DNA of 64,000 nt from Ciborinia camelliae (taxonomy: Eukaryota; Ascomycota; Leotiomycetes; Helotiales; Sclerotiniaceae). The position numbers and the translations under genes were made by a program. The stretch spans positions 613,600-677,599 of the forward strand of contig JANPYM010000012.1 in assembly GCA_025890175.1 (NCBI GenBank), in the 5' to 3' direction. The notes beneath the pieces were generated by a model. The model did no database searches. It had not been told where the DNA came from and saw only the letters and a list, made by a program, of their open reading frames with translations. The number at the start of each line of letters is the position of its first letter. The stretch's first letter is position 1. Below are positions 1 through 14,219 of this stretch, piece after piece.

Positions 1-2
1 AC

Positions 3-204
3 CTTGGCTTGATGTTCAATGCGCGCACAAGCAAGCAGGAGGATCAGATGGACCCCGAAATCGTCATTTTGACCAGGGTTTTGGGGGAGGATGCTGCCTC
101 TGCAGTAGGTGGCGCCAATAAGCTTGTCCAAGTAAGAGACAATTAGAACGCCATCATTTCTTAAGAATCTTGAGTTTTTACTGAAAATTAACCAGAAGCT
201 CTAA
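3..204 (+). CDS. Possible 3' end of a gene cut by the left edge of the window
   Basis: Frame 3 is open from the window edge and reads as well-balanced protein (about 43 residues, with MDPEIVILTRVLGEDAAS in the middle) up to a good donor, CAA|GTAAGA, at 131/132. Splicing to an AG at 194-195 would leave a last exon of two codons and TAA (196-204). Reading straight through gives a stop at 144-146 instead. I do not recognise the family. The opposite strand is also open here, so the strand is not certain. The upstream part lies outside the window. Confidence 0.4.
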
Positions 205-454
205 TTAATGAAAAAAAGAAGACGCTCAATTCTGATATCGGTGCGATACTTAATTAAACGAACTAGGATGAAGGGGAGGGGTATCCAATCGAGATCATAA
301 TTCTCTCGAACTCTTTTCTATCTTCTATAACCTATTTGCAAAGCCCAATATCAGAATACGAGTAAGTCCAAAAAGAAGTAAACATTCTCAATCCCCAATC
401 CCAGTCATCTCAGATCAAAAAAGGATAAAAAAAAGCCACCACCAAGCAAGCCAC

Positions 455-906
455 TTAGATGAGTGTCGATGGCACATACCCTTGATTCAATTGATTCAAT
501 TCAAGAGAGCGCGGAAGTAAGCCTTCTTTCCCACTGTACCAGTTGATGTTAGCTGCATCCTTCAGGACGGTATCACCAGTTCTAGCAGCACCGTTTGTAA
601 TGGTCGATGAAGAGAGAGCCTCGGTAGATGCAAGTGAGTTGCACGGAAGTGCTATGTCGTGTGTGTGTATGTGGGGAAATGGAATGGGATGGGCTGGGAA
701 TGCGATCACAAGAATGATGATTTTGCGAAAAACTTGGTATCGAGATTCAATACCAACATCTGCAACAACGATGTCATTATTGTATTACATTGGCCCTCAC
801 ATTATACCCTTCACCCCAGAGTTGCGATATCTAGGTACCAATTATAACTCGGGCCGCCCATACGTCTTGTCAATGATGAGGCTACCAAGGAAAGAAGGTC
901 TGCCAT
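455..906 (-). CDS. Weak candidate small two-exon gene, unknown function
   Basis: An ATG at 906 in a good context (AAAATGG) starts a 43-nt exon (MADLLSLVASSLTR) that ends at a GTATGG donor. A GCAG acceptor at 759/760 restores an open frame that runs to a TAA at 455-457, about 115 residues. The last 50 residues have gene-like codon choice, but the middle is Pro/His/Ile-rich and may still be intron; a later TAG acceptor near 660 is also in frame. A GTATGT donor at 479 could lead to more exons. No family was recognised. Treat as a hypothesis only. Confidence 0.2.
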
Positions 907-2575
907 TTTTATCTATTGTCTTTTTGAAACTTTCTCAATACCGGTAATACGCAAATCAACTCAATATACATCAATGAGGCTTCCCATCCGGCAACGCGGG
1001 ACGGCGATCACAACAGTAAGGAGAGATAGAGAAATCTGACAGGGCATGAACATTTATTTATTCTGAATTTTGATTGGATGAGCTGCAACACGTTTTACAA
1101 CCTATTTGGGATGCCAATATCAATTTGATATGTTTCATTTCTTTTTTTGTGCCTCTTTTGGTTGCCCTAGCCCTGGTATCTATCATATTGTTCATAGTAC
1201 CGTTTATCCCAGTAATATGATCTACGGGATCTCCTTCACCAAGAAAGCCTCATCTTCTTCTTTTCCTTAGTCAACAACTGTATAGAAAACGGTGCGACCT
1301 TGCAGGATAGTTTTGACGGGTTCTATACTTCCGCATTCCATATTCTATATTCCGCGATCCCGCATTCTTGGGCTTACCGCTTTACATTACATTACATTGT
1401 CATTACCACTTACAAAGTCATCTCGAAAACTTGAGCCCACCAACTGCCGCGACATTTCTAACGACAAGCGATTCATTTTGAATGGGATGGTCTGGTCTGG
1501 TCGGGTAGTAGTAGTGGGAGTCGAAACGGGATAGTAGTACAGTACATAAACCGTTTGGTCGGCGATATCAATTACTCGGTTAATCCAGGGCCGAAGATTA
1601 CACCGAGGCGAAGGATGAAGGGGCAACATTTTTTGCCTCCTTACAAATTATGAATTTCGATATCTTGACAGTGGAATAAATCTGAATCACGAGACGCGTT
1701 CTACAATACCAATACTGATTGTCCTAGTAGTATTGATCTGTATCTACATCTACTCGCCGTGCGCAAATCCATACGTAAACTTTGTGGGGAATCGATTCCA
1801 CTCAAAACAACTAATCTACTACTCCGCGCTATTGTATTCAATCATCTCCATTCCTTCCGATTTGCTCACACGTAATTTCTTTCCACTACTTTCTCCAAAG
1901 TTCTCCTCTTTCACGAGATCCAAAAGGTATGTGCGTATTGGAAAAACTGCCACTGGAGTGCCGCCCGGATCTACAACAATCCCGGTATTAGTGCATTACG
2001 ATGCACCATGAGCAAGCAAGCCAGCAAGCCACAATTTATAGCGGTAAGCCTCAATACTACTCTATTTTCACTTCGAGATTTTGAGAGAGGGGGGCGATAG
2101 GTATGTGATGATGTATGTGATTTGAATATTGCCTTCTACTTCTCCAATGTAGCTAAGGATGTAATGTGATGTGATGTGTGATAAAATAGGTACCTTCTAC
2201 TTGTAGGTATACGCAATGCACTCATTGACTTGACTGAAAAACCAACCATTGAGGACCTGAGTGTTGAAAATTCTACTTGACCGCTTTTTCTCCAGGAACC
2301 CGGAGTGCTTAGTTAGCCAATCATATGCAAGGAGAGAAGAATCTCCTTGTTGTGCAGTTGCAGTTGCAGATATATCATGTATGTGTCGTTATCAGATGTA
2401 TCTATGTGCATGAACCCTGAATATCACACTTGATGAAGTTTTGGAGGAAAATAGTTGGGTGGTGGTGCAGAAAGCTAATGATGCGGAACTGTCCCGGACA
2501 AATGGCGGCGTGGCGGGGAGGCGGAAGAATTTTTGGGTTGAGAGTCGAGACGGTGCGCTTGCGATGGATGCGATT

Positions 2576-2600
2576 TGATATGATATGATATGATATGATA
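2576..2600. repeat. (TGATA)5 microsatellite
   Basis: Five perfect tandem copies of the pentamer TGATA within the gene-poor interval. Confidence 0.9.
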
Positions 2601-5600
2601 ACTGCCCAATGCCTATCCAACAAGGTGAGAACGAATACGGTATTACGGAGTACAGTTTTTATAATTGTTGTGGATGTGGATTCTTCCTCTTATGCTTGAG
2701 TCCGTTTATTTTTCGAGATTTTGGTGGCAATCAATCCTTAGGTAAGCAACAGATAAAAACAGGGGTCCCAATAGGACAAGCGTGACAATCTAAACACCAA
2801 AAGATTTTCACTAGTTTCAATATTGCAAGTGTTTAATAGAAATGTTTTGTAGGGGTTGTTGCTTTAGTACCATTTTGTAGCATTATTTTTCACTTTATTA
2901 TTCAAGACCTCGAGTCAAGACACAACTCGCCCGTTCATCAACAGCGGCTGTTGGATTAGCCGCAATGATAGCTCCCTTCTAGGTTCGACGGAGTAGAAAC
3001 GGCCACTATCAACAATGTAAGCGCCCTGAACCATGTGAGCGGGGACGGAATTGTACAAGCCGAAAACGAGGCGTTTTAACTTTTGAGGGCGGGAACTTGG
3101 AAAATGGCAGATGGGAAAGAGTGAACCATGAATCGAGGACTCGGGGCAACTGTGGGAGAAGGAGTAGGGAATTGAATTTGAGGAGGGGCATGATAGTGGT
3201 GTGTAAGAACCATTGGTAATTGGTAAAGTAAAAGCTATGGCTACTGGGGCGGATGGGTGGATGTACAATCGAATCGAATGAAATCGATATCGCGAAAGGC
3301 AGAACCACTACTTTGGATCGATATTCATGTCTCTTGGCGAGCATGTTCGCACTATCCAAGTTTCCTAATTCGTCATTCCTACGTAGATAAATATCGAATC
3401 CTCTTCCCTCTTCCAGCAACGAATGGAAATAACTCAACCACCCAACTACTCTTTCCCAGGCAATCTCGCTCCAAATAGGGCAATGCGCAAATTAAACCTC
3501 CTCCAGATTGGTCTTGGCTTATGGGCCAGGGGATATATGTCCTGGATGGCCTGCAGTTACGATTTACAGTTTTGACCAAGAGGTCTGTTTGTAGACACGG
3601 CACGGCAGTTGACCTGAGATTATATTTTGAATCTTTAAATCGAGATGACGTTGCAATCAATATCTCAACTTACTCTTTGTCCATCCCATGCACGCTATGC
3701 AACTCTGTATTGAAAAATTCCCAAAGTTGGCAGTGCAATCTCATCAAAAGGCTTGTTGAGGATTATACATCCATACGGAGTACATGCATGCAATCTAAAA
3801 GATTTGCGTTATCCTTGGGGTCATCATTACAGCTACAAAATATTTCCGAAACCCCATGGGCCATCACCACGATTCATTCCCCTTTCGTATCCATCCCATG
3901 TCAACGCCAACGCCGTGTGTGATTTATGAAGATCAACCACCCCTGGGTCTTGCCCTGGCTCAAGTTGACCCAACCCAGTCTCTTTATCAAATGCCTGTCG
4001 TCGTCGCCCCATAATTTTATTGTCTCCGAAATTCTCCTAATAATCTCCTTTCCTGTAGGCTGTCAGGCTGTCATTCATTTATTTCTTAGCTAGCTCAATG
4101 GCTCCCAAACTCCAAATACTGAAGAGTGGGCGCCCTGCTCATATGAATTTGAGGGCCTCAGCCTTCCAATGGATCATTTCCTATCTACCTGGCAGGCTGG
4201 TAGCCTGGTACCCAGTCTATCTCAAAAAGTAAATTCATCCCTGCTCACAAGACCCGATTAAGATTATCGATTCGTTTTACCATTTTTCTTCAAACCTTAT
4301 TTAGAAAGTTTGCATAATTAGGGGCCAGGCTTTTACAATTCCAGTAACCCAAGCAAGTGGACAATTTGAATTTTGGTATTATTTCCCCTGTAAGACCCGC
4401 AAAATAAATAACCTTTCCTTGGGGGGAAGCCCTCAACATGATAATGAGCGTGAGGAGAAAGGGGGACGTGCGAAGAGGTTAGCCACAAGTCGTTTGGTTG
4501 TTAGTCGTTCAGCGGCTGGACACTCGTGGCTTCAGCAGTTGAGGCAGGCGGTTGAGTTTAGTTTTCCCCATCTTTTCCGGATACCTTGTTGTAGATTTCC
4601 TTGGGCAGCGCGTATCAGGGATTACAAGAAGAAAGAGTAATGTTTCATCTCCTGTTCCTATTGAACGATCGCCGGAAGAGGGAAGAGTTCGATGAATCGA
4701 TGCAGATCAGTCTGCTTTGGGAGGAGATGTGGATTATGAAAGGGGTGTTCACTGTTTCTGAGCTTAAAATGGCAGTATCACCGAGGATTGCGCCGAGCTA
4801 ATGTGTATGGTTTGGGGTTGAACTGGTTGTTACTGGTAATGATACTACCTCGTGACTACAATACATATGGTGAGTTGGTGGGAGGGGGAGATTTCGATGC
4901 TGTCATTTGTTTTTTCATACCTAGTTAGTATTTGATTGATGTGTACATAATACATATGTACATACATATCGGTACTCCACATGCATGTGGTTGCTCATTC
5001 CCCATTGCCCATGTGGAAACCCAGCATATCAATTCAGATCGCGAAAGTGTGGAATGCATAAAGGGGAGATACGATGTGTGTCTAGAATAAGTGTTACTGG
5101 GTTCCAACCTCCAAACAACTGGAGACTGGCACGTTGTAACCTCTCACCGACTACAAGTAACAAGGACAAGGAAGGAATTCCAAATACGTACGCATATTGT
5201 GGGCAGCGAAGCTGTATAGACCATATATATGAATCTGTGATGAATATGCAGGTACTTGCTTCGTTCTGAAAGAAATTCAGAATGAGCACTCGCTTGGCCC
5301 GGGCTTCTGAATCCATCTAGGTTTTCGCCCTGGGAGATTATATTGCGTCGTTGGGAAGGTTTGAACTCTGTTCGCCACGTTGAGCAAAGTTGCTGCTCTT
5401 GTGGTCACAAGATTGCGATAATGGTGGAGATGGAAATGAAGACTCTATTAACGTGTCGGGTTACGGGTGCCTCATTTGAGATTTCTGTAGCCAAATTAGG
5501 AATAGAAAGCTTCTAGAAGGTTGATGGAATGAAATGAGCAATTTCCAAAGCTTCTAGTGGGGCAGATTAGATTGAAGCTATTCTAAGATGATCGCACGCG

Positions 5601-7730
5601 GTTTCTCCGATGTAACTTGTAAGGTTATGGTCTGTTGTCATTGCCATCCATGGATCTATGCTTGTGCCCCTTTCCTCATCTTGAATCTCGAGGAATTGTT
5701 AAGACAACCTGGAATTCACATCACATCAATTGATGTGAGTTCACTTGCATGATACTCCGACTTCACCCGCCTCGCGAAATTTGAGGCGAACCCCTCACTT
5801 AGGGTTGAGCAGGTGGAATTACATTAAAACCTAATCATCTAGTTTGTTTCGATTTATATAATAATTTAGCTTCCTTAATTGTACGTGTAGGTATATAGAT
5901 AATTAGATATATAATAATTATTGAAATTAAATAAAATTTCGTAATTACAATATGCATTTTGAATTCAAGTTTTTGCTACAGTATATGCCTCAAAATTATG
6001 TTAGAATATTCGAGAAAAAACTTTAAAATAAAATAAACATTTTAATAACTTTAAAAAAACCCTATATATTGATTGGTTGGAATTTGGTATGAGAATAAAG
6101 TATACAATGAATAAGACTTTATTGTGATCTGATTATGCTTTAGTATAAGCAAACTCTGCGTTCAAGCGCGCAACTCTACACTCACCGCATTTTCTCACAC
6201 TTGGACTTTCCTAAGTTACTAAGTAGCTTCGATCATACGTTTCTGCAATCGATAGCTTAAAATTGATATTGATATTTATTTTCGCTTCAGGCGGGGTCTG
6301 GACAGTGAGGGGGGAAATATCATCAATTGTTCATATCCATCTCCGTTCTTCGCCCGGAGGAAAGAGATGACAGTATTATACAGTACACACTTCGCTTTGT
6401 GGTCCTTCTTTTCAGGAATCAAAAATGTTGATAGGGATGTAAAATGTCTCGTAGGCACATTCAAGAGGTTTTCTTCACAATCTCCCACCATTGGAAGATA
6501 TCAAGTTCTTGAATGCTATAAGTAACTTCAATAAAGTAGCCCACTTGGTTCACTACTACACTTGTAAAATCCGTTGCGTTGAAATGCAATCAATGACTAG
6601 GCATACGTATGTATTCCAAGCCCGATATGAACGCATAGCAGGAGGGAAGCTCATCTACTTTTTTTTCTTCAAATCATCTACCGCCAGGTGTGAGATCAAC
6701 ATCTCCTTAAACTTCTTTACATTCATGATCGTACGATTCGTACCAGATGTATTCTCCGAGGACCCCATTTATCACATACAATCAAGTACAGAAAGAGACT
6801 GGGAATAAGCATCAGGTATCGTACGAGTATCATACACAAGCTTCAGACTAGACACGTAGTTGGAATAGGTGACGACTACCGCCAGCTAACTCTTTCTCTT
6901 GTATGTGTATCAGATGGAAATGAGAGGAGTCAACTTCTCTCCCGAGAAATGTGCGAGAGAACTTTCTCACTTTGAAGTTAAAGAATGAAGAAAGATCTCC
7001 GGAAATACATGTTTGTTTCATGGCTCAAATGAATAGAGCTTTGGACGCCTTGGTACGATGCAACGATATAATGCGATGTTTCCGGTACTTTCAATATCAA
7101 AATCTTAAGTTTAAGGTTCGGGATATAAGACAATGGTCGGTTGTTTGCTTGTAAAGTGAACCTTTAAGAGCATCAGCATCATACCTATACCTTCAATGCT
7201 CCATCGAGGAACTAGTTCCAACGACAAGCCTTCTAATGTAATCGTTTTACAAGCGATGCGGATGAAGAAAATACCTCATTTTCATCTCCACTATCTTCCT
7301 GATTTAACGAATTGGGATTCTCATCCGAACGTCACTATAACAGAACTTACGAGAAACCACGCACTCTATTCTATTCTCATTCCCACCATTCCCACCACTT
7401 CCACCACTTCCACCATTCATCATTGTATATCACTTCAAGATCAGATAGAAGTGTCAAATCTAGTCGTTGGAGAAAGCCTGGTATTCCAAATGAACTTGAC
7501 GAAGTGAGACTTCGTTTGAATCATTCGTGATCATATGATTTGTGATGAGTTGACGATTAAAATGGCACCAAGAGAACAAGATGAGGGCCGGTCACTTCAT
7601 GCTCCTCCGCTCCAATAATACATACTACCTACTAGGTAATTCAATGCAACTTGAAGAGAACAGTGAAATGAACCATCCATTCCGTTCGATCCTCTCATCT
7701 CATCCCAGCTTCTCATCCTATCCCATCTCA

Positions 7731-7740
7731 NNNNNNNNNN
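7731..7740. other. Assembly gap (10 Ns)
   Basis: Ten consecutive unknown bases flanked on both sides by C/T-rich low-complexity sequence. The flanks suggest that a simple repeat broke the assembly. Ten Ns is likely a placeholder, so the real missing length is unknown. Confidence 0.95.
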
Positions 7741-8299
7741 CAAATCAAATCCCCCTCCCCCTTCTCCCATAAATACCCCAACACGTCCCCCCAAAACAAA
7801 AAAAAAACGTCTCAGGTCTCTCATGGCCTAACCGTCAAGTGACAGACTTTCATTTGTTCATTCCCTCCTCTTGTAGATATATATATTTTCTCCCGTTGCT
7901 ATACAATCTTTGAGAACTTCCTCCTCCCGCCCACAACTTTTGATAAGATCCCAGTATTTGTATGCGTTTGATTTCAGGTTTTCACGATAATACACGATGT
8001 GGTGCTATATTGACGAACGTTCAAAATATATAATAGGACACGAATATGTTGAAATTTCTTGTATATTTTTCCTCTGGATCTCGCAAACTATCTGAATCAA
8101 AACCACCCACGCACCCACTCTCTCATCAAATCGTATCATGACCCCTCTCTTTCCCAGTAAACAAGAAAATTCTGGACGCCTCTCAGATGTCACCCTCCAC
8201 CATTTCCATCTACCAAGCATTTTGTCTAGCCTCTCTCTATTCCGCGCCTCAATCCCCTGATCCGCAGAATCAACACACCTCCACTCATCCCGATCAATA

Positions 8300-11200
8300 T
8301 CACAACGCCTTAACTATACTTCTCTCATCAAACAGATCCCTCAATAACCCCTGTCTACAAGCTTCCCAATCCGTCGCACCCATTGCATACGTACTCTCAA
8401 ATGCGAAAATGCTCAACTGACTAAAAAACGGCCTCAAGACCTTCGCAACTAATTCGTCCTTCCTCTCCCAAGTTCCCTCATCATTAATTCCAAATCCGCC
8501 TTTGATTCTCCCTAACAAAGGTCTCCTCATCGAATATTTAGCTGCTTGTGAGACTGCAACTGAAGAAGATTCGGTTTGTAACGCAGTTGTATTCGTGGTT
8601 GTCGCCAAGCCTAATTCTTCGCTCAGTTCATCGACTAAAGAAACGGGTCGGAAAGAAGGGGGGCGGTAGACAGCATCAATGGTATCGGTTATGAAGAGCC
8701 ATTCGTGGAGTTGGAAGTCGTCAGGTGCGATGCAAAGTAAAGTATCAAGTAATTTACATGCCTGCAAGATCGAGTAATTATTGTAAGTATCCGAGGGGGT
8801 ACTATGATCAGGAGCCATAACCGATGAAATAGCAACGTGGAGTTCGGCATTGATGATGGGCCATAGAGTTGCGAGATGGATGGCTGAAGTTTTGAGAACA
8901 AGAGCACGGAGGAGGAGATAAATATCTGCACGAGTTGTTGAGGAAGGAGAGGAGGTTGGAGTTGCGGAGAGGAGTTCAACAATCTTCTCCTGCATGGCGG
9001 GGAGGTCGGTCACGAAGTTATCGTCCATAGTGGCGAGAACTAGGGTAGCCATTCGGCGGAGATTGAGTTGTGATTTCCTATCTGCCTCGAAGCGTGCTGA
9101 AGTTGCCCCAACGCCAAACACAATACCAGCCGTAGAGGGTGCAACTAATCGCGACAGTAATTCTGGCATTCGCTCTTTGTCGCTCAATGTCCACTGTCTA
9201 AGTAACGGCAGCCAATCACTTTCAATGAGACCGACATTGTTTGCAAAAAAACGAGAATCGTTGAATGCGTCTCCGAGATCTTTTCGCCATGACTTTTGCG
9301 TGTTAGGTAGCCTAGAAAGTTGATACAATAGTTCTAGAGTGCTCTTCGAAACATTATCTGGAAAGGATCTGGACTTGAATGTTGGCCCAATGACACTCGA
9401 CGAGATGGTATTTGCCGCATTCAATATTCGATCATTTTCAACAAGAATTTTAGGTAGATCTGGTGCAATAGATGCTAAAATTCCAACAACATCATCAGAT
9501 CTCGGCGAGGCACGGGATGAAGAAGGTCGCTGGTCGGTTTCTGTTAACTTCTCGCTTTCGGAGAATCCCATAGGTCTAGTTGTGAACATTGCAGTAAGAA
9601 GGCGAAGGAAGAGATCCTGGTTTACGTTAGTACATACTCTCCTAACCAACAATCAATTTTACTTACTCCTAATTCTCTTCGCATCCGACGCTGCTCTCCG
9701 AAGTTGGTGTTGTCGACCTTCACTCCTAGTATAGCGGCGAATTCCAAAAGACTTGGGAGAGTTTGTCTATGTGGAAATGGATTTGCCAATAGGTCTCTGA
9801 GGAAAGTCATACAATCAACCCAAATTTCATCCATGGCATCATCTTCCAATGATCTTGCATATTCCACTAAAAATGTTACCAAGTCTGTATCACTTAAAGT
9901 GGATGTCAAGGTCGACTTTCTCGATGGATCCAGTGCATTCGGGTTTGTTCTGCTATAGATAGCATTGAAAATTGCGGGAATGGTATGTTTTGGTCTTGAG
10001 CCATCAAGGACATGAAGAAGATTGAAGATGACAGTGGGTCGAGAATCAATGCCTTTGGAGGACCTTTGCCCAATTTCAACCAATGTCTCCAGGCATTCTA
10101 ATGCCTCAGCGGCAAAAAGATGCTCAAGAAGTCTTCGGGCTCGATTCCGCATACGTAACGATGTGTAATTAAAGGAGGCAGTAGATTCACTATCCTGAGC
10201 TCCATCTTGACCGCCCCAGGACCAAATGAGGAAGCAAATTCGAACGGCATCTTGAAATGAGAGCAGTACAGTCAGACGATTATTGGCAGTTATGCTTCTT
10301 GCTTGGGGCGTTTCCGAATTGAAGACACCAGAAACCATGGTTCCGAAGAAGCCTTGTGGTTGATCGGGACTTTTAACTATGGGTGCTTTCATTTCATCCT
10401 TCAACAGCCGATCATGCCCCTTTGCGAGCACAAACTCAAGGCCGTTGAGTAAAGAGATCAAAGTAGATTCTGGAGCCGCAGAGCCTTCAGACACCATACC
10501 TGTTTCTTTAAATGTGGTCTGAAGATTCGTAAAAGTTTCTCCAATCTGCGAGCAGAGTGTTTCTACTAATGGTATAAGGATTTGGAAAATTGTATCCGAA
10601 TAAAACGGTAGACATTCTGTCAAAAAGCTAACCCAACTATCCAAAACCGGTCTACTCGAAGCAGCCTCGAACCCTGCCTGTAAACATTTCACCAATGATG
10701 GCGGTGGAGGAGGTAGGAATGGTCCTATATGTTCGCCCTGGTCGATTGCTAGGGAGGAAACAGACACATTGTCATGTTGAGTCATAGTAGTAGATCGCTT
10801 TTTCAGAGTAGGTGATGGTGGGGGAAGGTTGACGACAGGTCGAATTTTTAGAGCAGCATAGACCGTATCTAGGAGCAAAACTTGAATAAAAGGGTCGGAC
10901 CCAGTTAAGGAGTGGCTTAGTCTCTGAATCAAAACATGCTCTAACTTAAGCTCCCCTAATGATAAAGAGTATGGGCTCGATAATATTTGGTGAATAAGAG
11001 TCAAAGCAGTACGATGGAATTTATGTATATGTGGTTTTCGTTCCGAGTTTCCCAGATCGTAGGTTCCCGAAATTGCTTGCAAGCACACATGCAGAAAGAA
11101 CTCCAAGAGTGAAATTTCATCATCTCGACCAGCTATAATAATATTAGCACAGAATATCAATGTGGAGCGTCTCAAACTTACTGATTTGAAATAGAGGGCG

Positions 11201-14200
11201 ATGAGATTTGTCGGTAGAAATACTGTTGTGAGCAAGGGCTGCCCATGTGCTATCCGAAGACCAGCGCAATACGTTGGATAGTGTTTGAAGATAGTACAAA
11301 CATTGATCTAGATCATCTTCATCTGCATAAACACGCATGTTGTGATGCGCCGTGGTCCCAGCATCTTCAAATCTTGTGCAAAGGAAACTATAGCCCGAGA
11401 ACTTTGCGACGAACAGATGGAATAACCTAAGACCCAGTAAGAAAGCATTCCATGGTGATATCGAACCATACATACCTGTCAATACCAACAAGACTCTGCA
11501 GCCAAATTCGAACAGTCATGAAAAGTTGTGTTCGTTCATCAAGAAGAGCATCAAGTAACAGGAAGAGAGGTTTCGCAAGCATAACTTCATAATTGCCGAT
11601 ACCAGAAAGTCTAGGTGCACTCTTGATGTCATTGTTTGAGGTTCGACGATCAAGATGACCGGCATTGTCTTGTAGAGAGTGTGTCCACAAAATGCTAAAG
11701 CTCCGTCCAGGGTCAGCATCTCGAGACGCATATGTACCATTCAGATCATGCTCTATCATCAAATTACATATTGAGGCTTCTATCTCGTGGTTGTCGAGTG
11801 TGAGGGTTGTCTGTAATTGCCAAAGACTTCGAACAGTCTCAACATGATATTTCGGATGAGAAGCAGAAAGATATGACCAAGCTAAACGAACGAGTGGATC
11901 TACTAGGCTGGATAGCTGTGGCTGTGAGATGTAATGATTTGAGTAAAGACTCGTGCAAAGTGTGACGATAGACGTAAATGCGAGAAACGGAAGTTGAGAT
12001 GGCATGCTCAATTTGCTTTGCATAGACTTTAGCAGTCCTGAGACATCAAGACTTCCAACCCTGGGCAATTTGGCAAGTAGAATGACAAGAAGTCTGGTCT
12101 TAATGCCAGCATCAGCACTTGACACTGAATTTGATAAACTGTCGCTAGCTATGCTACCACCTTCACGAACGAGCAGTTCGCTTAGATCACGAGCTGAAAA
12201 TGGCGGAGAAACTGCATCTAGATTTCCTTGCTCCTGAACATAGAAAGTCTTCATACTCCGAATTATTTCAGTATTCGAAAGAAATCTAATTTCGTCCTCA
12301 TCATGTTTGGCCATTGACTGGCTTGTGGAAGGTCGCACCTGAAAGGCTCGTTCTGGAATGAGATCGATTAAATCCATAACAAGATTTAAAGCTAATTTTT
12401 CAACCTCACTTGTGATGCTGATTTTCTCTGCGCGCTCCTGCATCCTTTCTTTAGCATCTTCAAGCATACTTAATATTGTCAAAGTTGCCAATGGAGCGTG
12501 TATCAGTAGCATTTCTTCCTCTCGTACATTGAAGTGGTGGATTATGAATGTGACAAGGGACAATTTATCAACCTGCTCCTCGGTTGATAACTTTCCAGGG
12601 GCTAGTGCCTGTGCAATCAATCCGACGATTTCACCCCAAATTAGACCACTTTCGACGCCATCAAAAAAGACACTAGCACTTCGAAGAACTTCGGCAAAGT
12701 CGGTCTTGTTTGCTGCCTTGCTCTTGTAGCCTCGGACGCTATTGACAACAGGTAAGAATATATCTGGAACAACAAGTCCACCAATCTCCCATCGATCCAT
12801 TAAAGAAAGACAAATCCGAAATGGGCGAGCCTTTTCAATGGGATTGATAGCTTCTCGTCGTATTAATTTAAGTAGAGCTTGTGTAAGTGGATGAAGACCA
12901 TAACTTTCGAAATACTGTGTCCTTGAAGAAGCATGTGACCCAAGAGGATCTCCAGTAACTGATGTTGGTGATTCTGGGCCATTCTCATGATCATGACCAG
13001 CTGGTTCCGGCCCTAGAAGCCACGTCCATAAACGTCTATTCAAGCTCATATCACGTCGAGTTACAACCCCAGCTGCGGCAGTGACAAGAAGCTCAAGATC
13101 TTCCGGCTTCACTCGCTGCTGTAGAACTTTCGAATGTAGAGGTAAATGAGTAACGAGGAGATCTAAAAATCCACGCTGAATTAATATTTGCTCGTCGCCC
13201 AAACCAGCGGCAAAACAACGTAAAAGTAAGCCAGGCTCGGGTGAAGTAACAATTCCAGCCAACTGAGATTCATTCGCAGTCATGTCATTCTTGTGAGAGC
13301 CATTGGATGATGAATTGCTCTGCTCCGAAAGTGATTGTCCGAGTTTTGGGAGATTCCGATTAAGGTAGGCTAATGCTCCCAATCGACGACCGTTACTCGT
13401 TATTGCAGCGAGAAAGAAACATTGCCAGAAATATTCGTCCCCACTACTGTGATTTTGTCCTAGATCCTCCGTGCCAGAAGGTCTAACAGCATATTTGAAA
13501 CCATCAAGCAGCTTCAATGTGCGTTCAAATTCATCACTACTTTCTTCCTCAAGACCAGGCAATAATGCAAGTATAATCGCTTTCAAAGCTGGCCGTAGTG
13601 ATCGTCCATCAATTTTAAGTAGGTGCTTTTCCAGAAGTTCGAGAAATGGCCCCCTCACAGAGAGCGATGCAAATGATAGAGTGGTCGATAACCCCGGTAG
13701 GTAAAGGGGTAAATCTTTAGACAATTCATCTTTTCCTATCATCGAGAATATATATCCGTAAACTTCGAGGGCTTTTTGGTGGACACCTGAAGGTAGTGAA
13801 GGGTTTAAACACTGAGCAAGACGTTTTGCGACAATTGCTTTGGATGGGACAGAAGCTATGTTGGTAGGATGTGCTTGTAACGACTATAATTATTGTCTCA
13901 GTATATTCCTTTTATTCACATTCTTGAGACCACACACCTTCAATAGCCTTCCCAAAAAAGAAATATAATCAGCCCATTCCTGTAAGGCTGTGTCAAACAG
14001 CGAGAGTGAACGATCGACACCAGATGCATATCTGCGAAATGCTTTATCTTTATTCGGAGGTTCATCTGTTATAGGATATCAGTTCTGCCATACAATAATA
14101 TAAGAGTTAGAAGCTCTACCTCCACCTAACTGGTTCCTCCATTTTCTTGAAACTGGTGATGCTCTTCCTGAGCTCGCAGGGGATACCGACTGGCGGCTAG

Positions 14201-14219
14201 AGCTGAGCTCAAGGGCCAT
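8300..14219 (-). CDS. dopA: DOP1/Dopey-family endosome-Golgi traffic protein
   Basis: Six exons give 1887 residues, the usual size for fungal Dop1/DopA. Introns: 14066-14119, 13884-13937, 11427-11475, 11133-11181 and 9617-9666, all 49-54 nt. The N-terminal Dopey domain starts about residue 35 with DKAFRRYASGVDRSLSLFD, followed by the family's FLGRLLKSLQAHP region and long helical repeats to the C terminus. Known role of the family: large peripheral protein that works with Mon2 and the flippase Neo1 in endosome/Golgi recycling; the Aspergillus nidulans relative (DopA) affects morphogenesis and development. The ATG at 14219 is the first in frame and gives a Ser-rich leader of about 30 residues. 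It is transcribed away from MON1 across a 482-bp shared promoter. Family assignment is confident; exact exon edges are by eye. Confidence 0.92.

Larger units (their letters stand above)
907..8299. other. 7.4-kb gene-poor interval
   Basis: Only short overlapping ORFs without convincing splice context or recognisable protein were found. The region holds a five-copy TGATA tract at 2576-2600, a strongly AT-rich stretch at about 5820-6270, pyrimidine-rich DNA around the assembly gap (7680-7800), and nothing that I can call a gene, tRNA or transposon. It could contain poorly conserved fast-evolving genes or long non-coding RNA, which cannot be judged from sequence alone. Confidence 0.5.

Noticed and set aside
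3009..3437. 142-codon minus-strand ORF in the gene-poor interval
   Set aside because: No family resemblance, no promoter or intron context, heavily overlapped by other random ORFs. The composition is unconvincing.
5820..6270. RIP-mutated transposon or centromere-like DNA
   Set aside because: The stretch is AT-rich but short, with no recognisable transposon ends or coding remnants. A dinucleotide (RIP index) calculation would be needed.
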